64,000 nucleotides of DNA from DATKWD01 sp963704815 (GTDB lineage: Bacteria; Actinomycetota; Acidimicrobiia; Acidimicrobiales; Salinilacustritrichaceae): NCBI GenBank assembly GCA_963704815.1, contig CAVPHU010000001.1, positions 868,001 through 932,000 on the forward strand, in the 5' to 3' direction. This document shows positions 1-8,107 of this stretch, piece after piece (positions within the stretch are counted from its first letter, which is position 1; every line of letters begins with the position of its first letter). Under the pieces are notes generated by a model. It had not been told where the DNA came from. It was given only the letters and a program-made list of their open reading frames with translations, and did no database searches. Both the position numbers and the translations under genes were made by a program.

Positions 1-762
1 CTTCTCGGTGCCCACGAAGAGGGTCGAGTCCTCGGCGAATTCGAGGCTCGGCGCGATGGCATGAATCGCACCGTTGCGCCGGCCATCGAGATCGGTGGTC
101 TCCCACGTCGAAGCACCGTCGGTCGACACGTGGAGCACCCCTTCTCGGTCGCCGATCGCGAGGAAGTCGGGATCACCCGGAAGGAACGCGACTGCGGTCG
201 CTTCCAGGATGTCGGGAACGACCTCCCATGTCGTGCCGCCCGTGCGGCTCAGCGACACGACCCCCTCGGGTCCCGCCCCGAGGGCGACCACGAGGTCTTC
301 GTCGTCGGGTGAGGCCTCGATCACGAGGATCGAGGTGCCATCGAGGTCGCCCGTGACGTTGCTCCAGACCGAGCCGCCGTCGTTCGACCGGTAGACGCCG
401 CCGCCGCCGCGGGTGGCGACGTACACGACCTGTGGGTCGGCTGCCGTGGTGGTGAGCGACGACATCACCGACCGGTTGTCGAGCCCGTTCACCAGCCGCG
501 ACCAGGTTTCGCCGCCATCGGTCGACTTCATCAGCCGGGCTCGCGAGATGGTGAACACGGTGTCGCTCTGCGCGAAGTCGGTCGCGGGAGCGATGTCGAC
601 GATGTTGTCGTGCGGGGTGTGGGCCGCGGCCTCCGGGGCGAACAGGACCGAGCCCGACGCGATGATCAGCCAGAGCGCGACCACCGCCATCGTGCGCGAG
701 GGACCGCGCCGCGGCTGGTCTCTCACGTGATCCACCATGAAGGCGGCGAGGTTAGCGACCAT
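1..762 (-). CDS. Secreted BNR/Asp-box repeat protein (partial, C-terminus off the left edge)
   Basis: The reading frame is open from 762 to the window edge (254 codons, no stop), so the C-terminus is missing. Near the N-terminus a basic stretch and a hydrophobic segment (TMAVVALWLIIASGSVLF) ending in AEA-like residues read as a signal peptide, so the protein is probably exported. Four Asp-box motifs follow at regular spacing: STDGGETW, SNDGGSVW, SRTGGTTW and STDGASTW. These mark beta-propeller blades of the BNR/sortilin/sialidase-like superfamily. The enzymatic or binding role cannot be told from this fragment. An alternative ATG lies at 738. The downstream-oriented oxidoreductase at 832-1674 is on the same strand, 69 bp upstream, so co-transcription is possible. 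Confidence 0.75.
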   Translation of the reverse strand, partial: MVANLAAFMVDHVRDQPRRGPSRTMAVVALWLIIASGSVLFAPEAAAHTPHDNIVDIAPATDFAQSDTVFTISRARLMKSTDGGETWSRLVNGLDNRSVMSSLTTTAADPQVVYVATRGGGGVYRSNDGGSVWSNVTGDLDGTSILVIEASPDDEDLVVALGAGPEGVVSLSRTGGTTWEVVPDILEATAVAFLPGDPDFLAIGDREGVLHVSTDGASTWETTDLDGRRNGAIHAIAPSLEFAEDSTLFVGTEK

Positions 763-831
763 GCGCGGCAATCCTCGCGCGGTCGGAGGGGTCGCCCGCT
801 GGCCCGCCCACCACTCGGCGTAGCCGCTGAC

Positions 832-1674
832 TCACGATAGGCGAGGGTCCGTCGGTACGTCGGAAGCCGTGAGCACGTCGAGAACGGCCTCGAGGTCGGC
901 CCCGTCGACCTCGCGCAGGTCGGCCATCCGCCGGTACACCTCCGCGGCGGCCGCACTGAAGTCCCCCGGCAGACCCACCGCTTCGAAGGCGGCCCGATGC
1001 TCCTCCATCTCGCCGACGAAGCGCCACGCCTTGGGAGCGGTGGCGGTCGCGGTGGCCGCGACGCGTGCGGCGAGGTCGGGCATCGAGGTCGCCCACTCGG
1101 CATCGAGGGCGTCCTCGACACCCTCGGCGCGGGCCAGGGCCCGAATGGTCAGCAGCATCGCGGACGACGCCTTGGTCCAGGTGGCGAAGCCGGTCTTCAC
1201 CGCCGATGCCGCACCGATTGGACCGTCGATCACCCTGACCTCGAGCGGCGAGTCGCTCCACAGCTGCGCCACCGCACCGGCGCCGTCGCCCGAGAGGTAC
1301 AGGCGTGTGGTCCCGGCCCGGGTGACGGGGGGCCCGACGATCCCCCCGTCGACGAACTCGGCGAATCGTCCTGCGATGGCCCGGGCGGTGTGGGGCGCGA
1401 TCGCGTTGACATCGACGTACACCCCACCGAATCCGGCGTCGGCGACTCGTGCCGCCACCTCGCCTGCGGCACCGGGCGGACACACCGACACGATCACCTC
1501 GCTCTCGGCGACGAAGTGATCGAAGGACGGCGCCGCGTCGATGCCTGCGGCCTCGGCCCGAGCGATGGTCGCCTCGGAGCGGCCATCGGGCGACCAGAAC
1601 GGTCGCGCCCGCACGCACGCCGCCAGGGACGCTCCCATCGCGCCAGGGTGAAGGAAGCCGACGGAGGTCACCAC
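832..1674 (-). CDS. NAD(P)-dependent oxidoreductase, 6-phosphogluconate/3-hydroxyisobutyrate dehydrogenase-like with DUF1932 domain
   Basis: This 280-residue protein opens with a dinucleotide-binding turn (VGFLHPGAMGASLAACV, residues 5-21) typical of the beta-hydroxyacid dehydrogenase family. A Rossmann strand follows (SEVIVSVCPPGAA), then GGIVGPP and the helical region around the conserved lysine (SAVKTGFATWTKASSAML). The C-terminal helical part fits DUF1932. The usual substrate is a small hydroxyacid; which one is not visible. The ATG at 1674 lies directly before the first beta strand, so the start is well supported. 1675-1808, between this start and the divergent PhyH gene, shows only the PhyH -10 box. 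Confidence 0.8.
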   Translation of the reverse strand: MVTSVGFLHPGAMGASLAACVRARPFWSPDGRSEATIARAEAAGIDAAPSFDHFVAESEVIVSVCPPGAAGEVAARVADAGFGGVYVDVNAIAPHTARAIAGRFAEFVDGGIVGPPVTRAGTTRLYLSGDGAGAVAQLWSDSPLEVRVIDGPIGAASAVKTGFATWTKASSAMLLTIRALARAEGVEDALDAEWATSMPDLAARVAATATATAPKAWRFVGEMEEHRAAFEAVGLPGDFSAAAAEVYRRMADLREVDGADLEAVLDVLTASDVPTDPRLS

Positions 1675-1808
1675 CGCATCATCGCGCGGGCGCCGACCTC
1701 CGTCAGTCCAGGTCCTCGACCGACGCGCCCGGCGGCGGTCGCGACGCAGCGAGGCGGGACGGGCGGGCAGCGGTGGGTCTCCGCTGAGACCGCCTCACGA
1801 TCGATCTG

Positions 1809-1814
1809 TAAGAT
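1809..1814 (+). promoter_or_regulatory. -10 box TAAGAT for leaderless start at 1821
   Basis: TAAGAT ends 6 nt before the ATG at 1821, the spacing expected when transcription begins at the start codon. No Shine-Dalgarno sequence is present. The same arrangement recurs before many genes in this window. Confidence 0.55.
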
Positions 1815-1820
1815 CATGAG

Positions 1821-2846
1821 ATGAGCGAGGCACTTTCGGAGAGCGGCTTTCCGAGCACCACTGAACCCATGTTCGAAGCCAACTCCTTGGGTGGAGACCC
1901 GACCGCGCTCCGCGAGAGACTGGCTCGAGACGGCTACTTGTTGTTTCGGGACGTGCTCCCTGTCGCGAAGCTGCGGAGCCTGCGGGCACGGATCACCGAA
2001 GTGCTGGCGGACCTCGGCTGGATAGAAGACGGGCCCGACCGTGATCTGGCGAAGCTCAGGGTCTTGGCGGTGAGAGAGGGAGAGGACCAGTTCTTCGAGG
2101 CCTACGACCGACTCGTCGGCATCGAGGAGCTGTACTCCCTACCTCATGACCCTGACCTCCAAGCCCTGTTGCGCTCCGCACTCGGAGCGTCGGTGTTCCC
2201 ACACCCGCTGAGCATCATGCGTCTCGTCTTCCCTGGACACCCCGAGATCACGACCCCGCCCCATCAGGACTACCGGAACAACCAGGGCACCGTTGACCTC
2301 GCTGCCACTTGGATTCCGTTGGCAGACTGTCCGATGGACGGTGGGGCGCTCGCGGTTCTGGAGGGTTCGCACCGAGCAGGCCTGTTACCTGTCGAGTTCC
2401 ACCTGGGAGCGGGGAATCGGGCGGCCGTGGTCAGCCAGGACCTTCAACAGCTCCGTTGGCTGAGCACCGACTTCAGCCTCGGCGATGTACTCCTGTTCCC
2501 GGCGCTCACCGTGCACAGAGCGCTCCACAACAGCGACCCCGAGCGCATGCGCCTCTCTGTGGATTATCGCCATCAGCTGGAAGGCCAAGGCCTCACTCCG
2601 CCGTGTCTCCAGCCCCATTTCGGTCGCACGACGTGGGAGGAGATCTACCGCGGTTGGCAGTCCGACGAGTTCCAGTACTACTGGAAGAACAAGAGCTACA
2701 TCGAGGTGCCTTGGGATGCAACCTTGCACAAACTCGATGTGGATCCCGAGAAGCACCTCGAGGAGGTGTACCACGAGGGAATGAAATTCGAGAAGGCTCG
2801 GAGGGACCGCCTGAAGGAACGAATGGTCAGCCGAGCCGAGGGATGA
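1821..2846 (+). CDS. Phytanoyl-CoA dioxygenase (PhyH) family Fe(II)/2-oxoglutarate oxygenase
   Basis: This 341-residue protein fits the PhyH family of non-haem iron, 2-oxoglutarate-dependent oxygenases. The metal ligands are visible: H-x-D in TPPHQDYRNN and the distal His in LFPALTVHRALHNS, followed by the 2-oxoglutarate-binding Arg in RMRLSVDYRH. The N-terminal helix-strand unit (ALRERLARDGYLLFRDVLP) is typical. Members hydroxylate or halogenate diverse small molecules. Here the gene stands at the left end of a glycan/sulfation locus, so a tailoring role on a sugar or lipid is plausible but unproven. The start is set by the ATG with a TAAGAT -10 box 6 nt upstream. Codon use and GC are slightly lower than in the housekeeping genes further right. 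Confidence 0.85.
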   Translation: MSEALSESGFPSTTEPMFEANSLGGDPTALRERLARDGYLLFRDVLPVAKLRSLRARITEVLADLGWIEDGPDRDLAKLRVLAVREGEDQFFEAYDRLVGIEELYSLPHDPDLQALLRSALGASVFPHPLSIMRLVFPGHPEITTPPHQDYRNNQGTVDLAATWIPLADCPMDGGALAVLEGSHRAGLLPVEFHLGAGNRAAVVSQDLQQLRWLSTDFSLGDVLLFPALTVHRALHNSDPERMRLSVDYRHQLEGQGLTPPCLQPHFGRTTWEEIYRGWQSDEFQYYWKNKSYIEVPWDATLHKLDVDPEKHLEEVYHEGMKFEKARRDRLKERMVSRAEG

Positions 2847-2946
2847 CGGCGACGACGGTGGGGGCTCCCCCGGGTCGGTGACGGGTGGTCGGCGTTGCGA
2901 CACCCCTTCACACGCTCCCGAGTGCCGCTGGCGGCACCCGATTCAG

Positions 2947-2952
2947 TAGCCT
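2947..2952 (+). promoter_or_regulatory. -10 box TAGCCT for leaderless start at 2960
   Basis: TAGCCT is separated by 7 nt from the ATG at 2960, matching the leaderless pattern at 1821, 3426 and 4358. Confidence 0.45.
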
Positions 2953-2959
2953 CGACCCC

Positions 2960-3397
2960 ATGGAGCTCAACACCATTGAGTACGTGATGGTTCCCGTTCC
3001 CGAGGACCTGGTCGAGGACTTCGACGGGTTCATGAAATGGATCGTCAAGAAGGATTCGGAGTCGAGCGGCAAAGAGCAAGAGCTGTTGGAGGCCGGTGTC
3101 GGCGCCTATCTCGCTGCCGCTCCACCCGCTCGTCACTTCCTGGCCACGGTGGCCAGGGCAGCTGTGGATCAGGTACCGATCTCGCTGGCTGACGCCGCGG
3201 CGGAGGTCGGGCTCGGTCTGCACGAGGCCATGGGCATGGTCGGGGAGGCGAACATCAACTACGTGCAGCTCGAGGGCCGTGGTGCCATGGTGTTCCCCGC
3301 CCCGAATCCGGTGCCCATCCCGGAGGGATGTCCCGCCTGGGCCCACAACGTCATGGCCATGCATCCGGACGTCGCCGAAGAGCTGCTCGATCTCTGA
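2960..3397 (+). CDS. Conserved hypothetical protein, YVM(V/I)PVPE family (copy 1)
   Basis: This 145-residue protein has no family I can name. It begins with EYVMVPVPEDLV, continues with an amphipathic helix, a central Ala-rich helical region (FLATVARAAVDQVPISLADAAAEVGL, split around residue 70) that reads like a small winged-helix or helix-turn-helix, and a Pro-rich segment FPAPNPVPIPEG. A second member of the same family lies at 19355-19825 (YVMIPVPEKYV, then IDEPSRALLSIVA). Both stand directly before glycan-modification genes. The ATG at 2960 was preferred over the upstream in-frame start at 2885 because conservation begins there and a -10 box lies 7 nt upstream. It could be a regulator or a small scaffold; no catalytic motif is seen. 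Confidence 0.7.
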   Translation: MELNTIEYVMVPVPEDLVEDFDGFMKWIVKKDSESSGKEQELLEAGVGAYLAAAPPARHFLATVARAAVDQVPISLADAAAEVGLGLHEAMGMVGEANINYVQLEGRGAMVFPAPNPVPIPEGCPAWAHNVMAMHPDVAEELLDL

Positions 3398-3412
3398 ACC
3401 GGGCGCCGCAGA

Positions 3413-3418
3413 TAGCGT
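3413..3418 (+). promoter_or_regulatory. -10 box TAGCGT for leaderless start at 3426
   Basis: TAGCGT lies 7 nt before the ATG at 3426. It is conserved in the duplicated copy (4345-4350), which supports its use as a promoter. Confidence 0.5.
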
Positions 3419-3425
3419 GTGGGCC

Positions 3426-4220
3426 ATGGACGAGCGGACGAGAGATCTGGCCAGCCAAACGGCGAAGCACTATCCAGATGCAGAGTTCGAGTGGCTCGAC
3501 GATCTCCGAGTGCGGTGCAAGGGCGCAACCCTGCTCCTCACAGAGGATTTCGATCTTCGCCCGTCCGCCGATGGCGAGATACTCCTGTTCAAGGATCCCT
3601 TCTTCGTCGGCGCGTATCTCGAGCTGTTGAAGGACCAGCGGATCGAGAACATGGTCGAAGTGGGTATCTTCACCGGGGGCTCCGCCGTCTTCTTCTGGAA
3701 CTTGCTGAAACCTGCGCAGCTCTGCTGCATCGACATCGAGCCAAGGGCGGATCAGCTCACCCGTTACATCGCCGAGCAGAATCTGCAGGATTCGATCGCC
3801 ACCTACTTCAACACCGATCAATCCGATCGACCCAGGTTGGCGGAGATACTCGATGAGCAATTCGGGTCGGAGCCGATTGATTTCGTCATCGATGACGCAT
3901 CCCATGTGTACGAGCCATCGTTGGCCACCTTCGAAGCCCTCTTTCCAAGACTGCGCCCGGGCGCTCTCTACGTGTTGGAGGACTGGAAGGTTCACCTCGC
4001 CATTCCGACCTTCGGAAGAGATCCAGACGCGGGCGATCCACCGCTCCATCGTCTGGTCCAAGAACTCGTGGACGTCTCGATCGCGAGTCGTGAGACCATC
4101 CCCGAAGTGGCCATTCACCACAACTTCGCGGTCTTCACGCGAGGTGCGGGCGAACTCGATCCGGACACGTTCAGCGTTGCCGCAATTCTTGATTCGGCGA
4201 GAGAACAGCTCGAGCGGTGA
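3426..4220 (+). CDS. CmcI-like class I SAM-dependent methyltransferase (tandem copy 1)
   Basis: This 264-residue protein has the CmcI/TylF-type Rossmann fold. The SAM-binding glycine loop is VEVGIFTGGSAVFFW (about residues 78-92), the acidic residue after beta-2 lies in CIDIEPRADQL, and the metal-proximal motif is FVIDDASHVY, followed by LRPGALYVLEDW. Family members O-methylate sugars or antibiotic scaffolds, so a sugar O-methyltransferase role is likely here. It is about 90 per cent identical to the second copy at 4358-5152 by eye. The copies differ mostly in residues 40-75 (LLLTEDFDLRPSADGE versus LRFTQGFDVRQPDDDA), so substrate preference could differ. The start is set by the shared upstream box TAGCGT and alignment of the two copies. 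Confidence 0.85.
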   Translation: MDERTRDLASQTAKHYPDAEFEWLDDLRVRCKGATLLLTEDFDLRPSADGEILLFKDPFFVGAYLELLKDQRIENMVEVGIFTGGSAVFFWNLLKPAQLCCIDIEPRADQLTRYIAEQNLQDSIATYFNTDQSDRPRLAEILDEQFGSEPIDFVIDDASHVYEPSLATFEALFPRLRPGALYVLEDWKVHLAIPTFGRDPDAGDPPLHRLVQELVDVSIASRETIPEVAIHHNFAVFTRGAGELDPDTFSVAAILDSAREQLER

Positions 4221-4344
4221 CCCGCGGCCAACCGGCACCTGCCCGGCTGGATCCGGTGTGGTCTGGAGTCGTGACTTCGCTGGGTGACCCGTTCCAGGAA
4301 CCCTCGAGGTCCTTGCGGAGCCGGTCGCGAGTCCGCGCCGCAGA

Positions 4345-4350
4345 TAGCGT
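4345..4350 (+). promoter_or_regulatory. -10 box TAGCGT for leaderless start at 4358
   Basis: This is the duplicated promoter element, with the same 7-nt spacer GTGGGCC to the ATG as in copy 1. Confidence 0.5.
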
Positions 4351-4357
4351 GTGGGCC

Positions 4358-5152
4358 ATGGACGAGCGGACGAGGGATCTGGCCAGCCGAACGGCGAAGC
4401 ACTATCCAGATGCAGAGTTCGAGTGGCTCGATGACCTACGAGTGCGGTGCAAGGGCGCAACGCTGCGTTTCACACAGGGATTCGATGTTCGCCAGCCTGA
4501 CGATGACGCGATTTCCCTGTTCAAAGATCGCTTCTTCATCGGCGCGTACCTCGAGCTGTTGAAGGACCTGAAGATCGAGAACATGGTCGAAGTCGGCATC
4601 TTCCACGGGGGCTCCGCCGTCTTCTTCTGGAACTTGCTGAAGCCCGCGCGGCTCTGCTGCATCGATATCGAGCCAAGGGCGGATCAGCTCACCCGCTACA
4701 TCGCCGAACAGAATCTGCAGGATTCGATCGCCACCTACTTCAACACCGATCAATCCGATCGACCCAGGTTGGCGGAGATACTCGATGAGCAATTCGGGTC
4801 GGAGCCGATTGATTTCGTCATCGATGACGCATCCCACCTGTACCAACCATCGTTGGCCACCTTCGAAGCCCTCTTTCCAAGACTGCGCCCGGGCGCACTC
4901 TACGTGCTGGAGGACTGGAAGGTTCACCTCGGCATGCCGACCCATGGAAGGGATCCAGACGCGGGCGATCCACCGTTCCATCGTCTGGTTCAAGAACTCG
5001 TCGACGTCTCGATCGCGAGTCGTGAGACCATCCCCGAGGTGGCCATTCACCACAACCTCGCGGTCTTCACGCGAGGTGACGGCGAACTCGATCCAGACAC
5101 GTTCAGCGTCACCGCAATTCTTGATTCGGCGAGAGAACAGCTCGAGCGGTGA
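4358..5152 (+). CDS. CmcI-like class I SAM-dependent methyltransferase (tandem copy 2)
   Basis: This is the second 264-residue copy of the methyltransferase, with VEVGIFHGGSAVFFW as the SAM loop, CIDIEPRADQL and FVIDDASHLY as in copy 1, and the LRPGALYVLEDW strand near the C-terminus. Its stop overlaps the GTG of the sulfotransferase at 5149 by 4 nt (GTGA), so these two are translationally coupled. In copy 1 the corresponding partner has been lost. A conserved TAGCGT -10 box lies 7 nt upstream of the ATG. The tight pairing with a sulfotransferase suggests that both modify the same glycan; that link is inference. Confidence 0.85.
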   Translation: MDERTRDLASRTAKHYPDAEFEWLDDLRVRCKGATLRFTQGFDVRQPDDDAISLFKDRFFIGAYLELLKDLKIENMVEVGIFHGGSAVFFWNLLKPARLCCIDIEPRADQLTRYIAEQNLQDSIATYFNTDQSDRPRLAEILDEQFGSEPIDFVIDDASHLYQPSLATFEALFPRLRPGALYVLEDWKVHLGMPTHGRDPDAGDPPFHRLVQELVDVSIASRETIPEVAIHHNLAVFTRGDGELDPDTFSVTAILDSAREQLER

Positions 5153-5895
5153 CCCGCGGCGAGACGGCACCTGCCCGGCTGGATCCGTTGTGTGCACTCG
5201 TGTGCGGCTTCGAGAAGTCCGGCACGACGTTGATCAACGAGATCCTCCGAAGGCACCCGCGATTGGACTCTGGTCATGAAGTCGGGGTGTTGCTGGTTGA
5301 CTCACCACGGGAGTTCCACACCAAACAGCCCTACTATTCCTTCTTCTGCGAGACTTGGAAGCTCTCGAAGCCAGAGGCTGAACAGATCTGCGACACCGAC
5401 GACTGGTCTACTTTCTATCGACGGGCCCGGGAGTTGTCTCCTGTCATCGCCGACAAGAGCGTCTTGATATTCGACAAGACGCCCATCTACATGCTGCACC
5501 TGAGCGACGTGTTGACGAAGGCGCCGCTCCCCTGCGTCGTCAGTGTTCGAGACCCGAGGGCCTTGATGCATTCCTGGGCCAACTGGTCAGGACACTCTGC
5601 CGATCCCGAGCGATGGCTGAACGAGCACTTCGAAGACAATTGCGATCGCTTCCTCAGCTATGCGAGGGGATACAGGAAGGCGGCGCTTTCTCATGCAGAG
5701 CTCCTGCACGTCAGCCAATTCGAGCGTTTGTCGACCAACCCGGAAGCTGAGTTCGAGAAGATCTTCCAGCATCTCGGTCTGGAGTTTCGTGCCGAGTACC
5801 TGTCATTTCAGTCGGAACACTTCGTCTATGGGAACTCGGTTTCGACGGACTATGTGTTTGCCTATCGCGACGCGTCTGAGTCGCGAGCTCTGTGA
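5149..5895 (+). CDS. Sulfotransferase family protein (PAPS-dependent)
   Basis: This 248-residue protein has the 5'-phosphosulfate-binding loop GFEKSGTTLINEIL (about residues 18-31) and a 3'-phosphate-binding strand (PCVVSVRDPRALMHSW), both hallmarks of PAPS-dependent sulfotransferases. It would move sulfate from PAPS to a hydroxyl or amine on a glycan or lipid. The GTG start overlaps the preceding methyltransferase stop. After the stop at 5893-5895 the +1 frame continues without interruption to 5950 as RELCDRILDATSEFEEWQ, which looks like the expected C-terminal helix, so a single-base error near 5870-5890 may have shortened the protein by about 20 residues. PAPS could be supplied by cysDNC at 31.7-34.5 kb. 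Confidence 0.8.
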   Translation: MTRGETAPARLDPLCALVCGFEKSGTTLINEILRRHPRLDSGHEVGVLLVDSPREFHTKQPYYSFFCETWKLSKPEAEQICDTDDWSTFYRRARELSPVIADKSVLIFDKTPIYMLHLSDVLTKAPLPCVVSVRDPRALMHSWANWSGHSADPERWLNEHFEDNCDRFLSYARGYRKAALSHAELLHVSQFERLSTNPEAEFEKIFQHLGLEFRAEYLSFQSEHFVYGNSVSTDYVFAYRDASESRAL

Positions 5896-5988
5896 CAGGA
5901 TTCTCGATGCCACGAGCGAGTTCGAGGAATGGCAACACCACGCTGACTGATGCATGACAACTGATCGGTGCGGGCCGAGGCGGTCGTG

Positions 5989-6035
5989 ACCTGAACCGCG
6001 GTCGCTCAGGGGTCCCGCTCGCCGGCGGTTCAGGT
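5989..6035. terminator. Inverted repeat between convergent genes, probable bidirectional terminator
   Basis: ACCTGAACCGC at 5989-5999 pairs with GCGGTTCAGGT at 6025-6035, an 11-bp stem with a GC-rich 25-nt loop. It lies between the ends of the convergent genes ending at 5895 (+) and 6030 (-). There is no clear U-tract, so intrinsic termination is only probable. Confidence 0.45.
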
Positions 6036-6701
6036 TGCCAGATCGATGGCCACCCACGACCGACCCAGACCCACTCGCGAGACCGGACTCGTGGCGTCGG
6101 CGAGGAGGAGCGACGCCTGAAACGACAGGGCTGCGACCTCGTAAGAAGGCATCTCGGTCACCCGTGCAATGATGTCAGGTGACTCGAGCTCCGCGAGTCC
6201 TGACGTGGCGACGGTGTCGTTCGGCGTGCTTCGACGCAGCAGATACCGCGCGCCGGGGGACAGTCGCGGAAGCAACCACCGGAAGGCTCCAGACCTTGCC
6301 AAATTGCTCGTCCCCATGTCCACGACCAGATCCAGTGAGGAAGCACCGAAGGAGTCGTTCACGACTGACTCCAGCACAGCCGGGTCTGCGGAAGTTGCTT
6401 CGAACATCGGTAGGTCCGAGCCCACGGGGACGTTCGTCTTCATGCGGTCCCCGAAAGGATCATGCCATGAACCGAACGCTCCGACTCCAGCTGTCGCCCG
6501 GGCCCCGGAGAGACAGTGCACGGCAATGGTCGTGGGCTCCAGCTCTGCGCCCATGACGAGTGCCGTTTCCACATCGACATCGCCAACGAGGATCTCCAGG
6601 TCAGCCAACTCCGCCGGCAAGAGGTTCGTCCGAACGTCGCCCCAGTCGCCGAAGTGCGCAACCGTGATTCCTCCGTAGGTCTTGGCGCCACGCTCGCTCA
6701 C
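6030..6701 (-). CDS. Putative methyltransferase-fold protein of the glycan locus
   Basis: This 223-residue protein has alternating strands and helices reminiscent of TylF/CmcI methyltransferases: LEILVGDVDVETALVMG, then SLDLVVDMGTSNLARSGAF, and LLPRLSPGARYLL, which resembles the LRPGALYVLED strand of the neighbouring enzymes. The classic GxGxG SAM loop is not evident, so the assignment is tentative. The GTG start at 6701 overlaps the stop of the SGNH gene by 4 nt (GTGA). The operon order on the minus strand is GSCFA (9166), SGNH (8107), then this gene. Confidence 0.5.
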   Translation of the reverse strand: MSERGAKTYGGITVAHFGDWGDVRTNLLPAELADLEILVGDVDVETALVMGAELEPTTIAVHCLSGARATAGVGAFGSWHDPFGDRMKTNVPVGSDLPMFEATSADPAVLESVVNDSFGASSLDLVVDMGTSNLARSGAFRWLLPRLSPGARYLLRRSTPNDTVATSGLAELESPDIIARVTEMPSYEVAALSFQASLLLADATSPVSRVGLGRSWVAIDLAT

Positions 6702-8107
6702 CTCTCCAGCCCCTCCGAGACGAACGTGTCGATGATGTCTGACCGCAACGCACTCAGTCCGGGAACGGCTCGACGGAGGCCCTGAGTCCAAGTCGCCCAG
6801 ATGTGACGATCATCCATGATGACATCTCGTCTTCCCGTCTGGTGGGTCGCCATGTCGAGGCAGAGCTCGGCCGACAACCTCCACCATTCGCTCACTGGAG
6901 AGGACTCGGTGATCGCCAGATATCCTCGGCCGGGCGTTGCGACCAGCGGGGACAATGCTGCGAACGTCTCGCTCTGCGCATTGCAGTCCACCACGACATC
7001 GACCGCCAGGCCGGAACGCGACGACGAGAACTGCCGAAGATCCGGCTCTTGCCCGACCTCCTCGGGTCGCCACTGGGTCACCTGACACCATCCGGGCACG
7101 TCGACCTCGCCGTGGTCAGGTCCGGACCAGAGCACACGCACCTCTTTCGCCGCCGTCAGGTACTGCACCATTTCGACCGCTCGTGGGCAGGTGACATTGG
7201 CCATCACCACCGTTGCGCTACGTAGCTCGTCGTACCTGCGTCTCGTTTCCTTGAGATACTCAGCCAGCGGGGAAGCCGGACGCTGCAACATCTCACTCGA
7301 ACACAAGCTCGAACATCCGCACGGAACTGGCTCATGCACTGTTGCGCTGGTTGGAGGGCTCCGCTCGGCCAACACCTCACGGAGCATCTCGACCCCGAAC
7401 GTCGCATTCATGTGCCACACGTCGGCAGCAGGCGCCTTGGACACCATGTCGAGCGCTATGGCGTCAAGCGAGTACTCCGGTTTGGTCGTGAGCGGAGATT
7501 CGCACAGCAGAGAAGGCTGCGTGTGGACGGCCATCTTCTCCCCTGCGACCTCTCGCATTCCGCGTGCGAAAGAGTCGGCCAGCGACGTTGCGTCGTCACC
7601 AATTGCTTCCGCCCACGTGGGATCGCGCGAGACGATGTCGTGACAAGGGAGAGGCCTACAGATGACCGACACAGCACCAGCCATGGTTCCGATCATCTGG
7701 ACCAAGGCTGGTGCAGCAGCGTTGAGGATCTTCCCCTTGACCAGCAAGTCGAAGGCCTCTTGCGAGACGAGCACCTGTTCGTCTCCGAGGTTGACGTGTT
7801 CTTCAGAACGAAAGCCGGCATAGACCTCGACGCTCGAAGCAAGGGTGATGCCGAGGCCGGCGATCCAGATCTCGTCGTAGTCATCGAGATCGATGACCGA
7901 GAGGCCGCCGGACGTCATGCAGAATCGGGCCGCGACGGCGTCGTCGTTCGGCACGAGGCAACGGCCTGAGAGCTCCAAGGATCGAAGTGATTCGCCGGGC
8001 GATGCGAAGAAGGTCAACGTGGTGTCTGCGTGGCTCGCGGCGATCTCGGCCCAACCCGCCTTGAGCGCGGCGGTGCTCGAGTCACCAACCACACAGATGT
8101 GCCTCAC
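6698..8107 (-). CDS. SGNH/GDSL-like hydrolase-fold protein, two-domain
   Basis: The 469-residue protein begins ICVVGDSSTAALKAGW, which matches block I (GDS) of SGNH/GDSL hydrolases. The region up to about residue 250 carries Rossmann-like strands (DEIWIAGLG, AVSVICRPLP) and DVWHMNATFG near its end, where the catalytic block V (DxxH) would be expected. A second domain (about 300-469) with strands VRVLWSGPD, VDVVVDCNA and GRGYLAITESS is not recognised. Such proteins often add or remove acetyl groups on polysaccharides. The GTG start overlaps the stop of the upstream GSCFA gene (GTGA) and its own stop overlaps the next gene, so the three are tightly coupled. Function is inferred from the fold and neighbours only. 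Confidence 0.6.
   Translation of the reverse strand: MRHICVVGDSSTAALKAGWAEIAASHADTTLTFFASPGESLRSLELSGRCLVPNDDAVAARFCMTSGGLSVIDLDDYDEIWIAGLGITLASSVEVYAGFRSEEHVNLGDEQVLVSQEAFDLLVKGKILNAAAPALVQMIGTMAGAVSVICRPLPCHDIVSRDPTWAEAIGDDATSLADSFARGMREVAGEKMAVHTQPSLLCESPLTTKPEYSLDAIALDMVSKAPAADVWHMNATFGVEMLREVLAERSPPTSATVHEPVPCGCSSLCSSEMLQRPASPLAEYLKETRRRYDELRSATVVMANVTCPRAVEMVQYLTAAKEVRVLWSGPDHGEVDVPGWCQVTQWRPEEVGQEPDLRQFSSSRSGLAVDVVVDCNAQSETFAALSPLVATPGRGYLAITESSPVSEWWRLSAELCLDMATHQTGRRDVIMDDRHIWATWTQGLRRAVPGLSALRSDIIDTFVSEGLER

Larger units (their letters stand above)
3404..4258 (+). repeat. Tandem direct duplication, unit 1 (932-bp offset)
   Basis: From the GCGCCGCAGATAGCGTGTGG promoter element to about 40 bp beyond the methyltransferase stop, this segment matches 4336-5190 at a constant offset of 932 bp. 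The unit includes promoter, methyltransferase gene and the first codons of the following sulfotransferase (GTGACCCGCGGC). In this copy that sulfotransferase start leads into unrelated, degraded sequence up to about 4335. Confidence 0.85.
4336..5190 (+). repeat. Tandem direct duplication, unit 2
   Basis: This is the partner of 3404-4258, offset by 932 bp. The sequence is nearly identical through the methyltransferase C-terminal half and through CTGCCCGGCTGGATCCG in the first codons of the sulfotransferase, after which the copies diverge. Confidence 0.85.
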
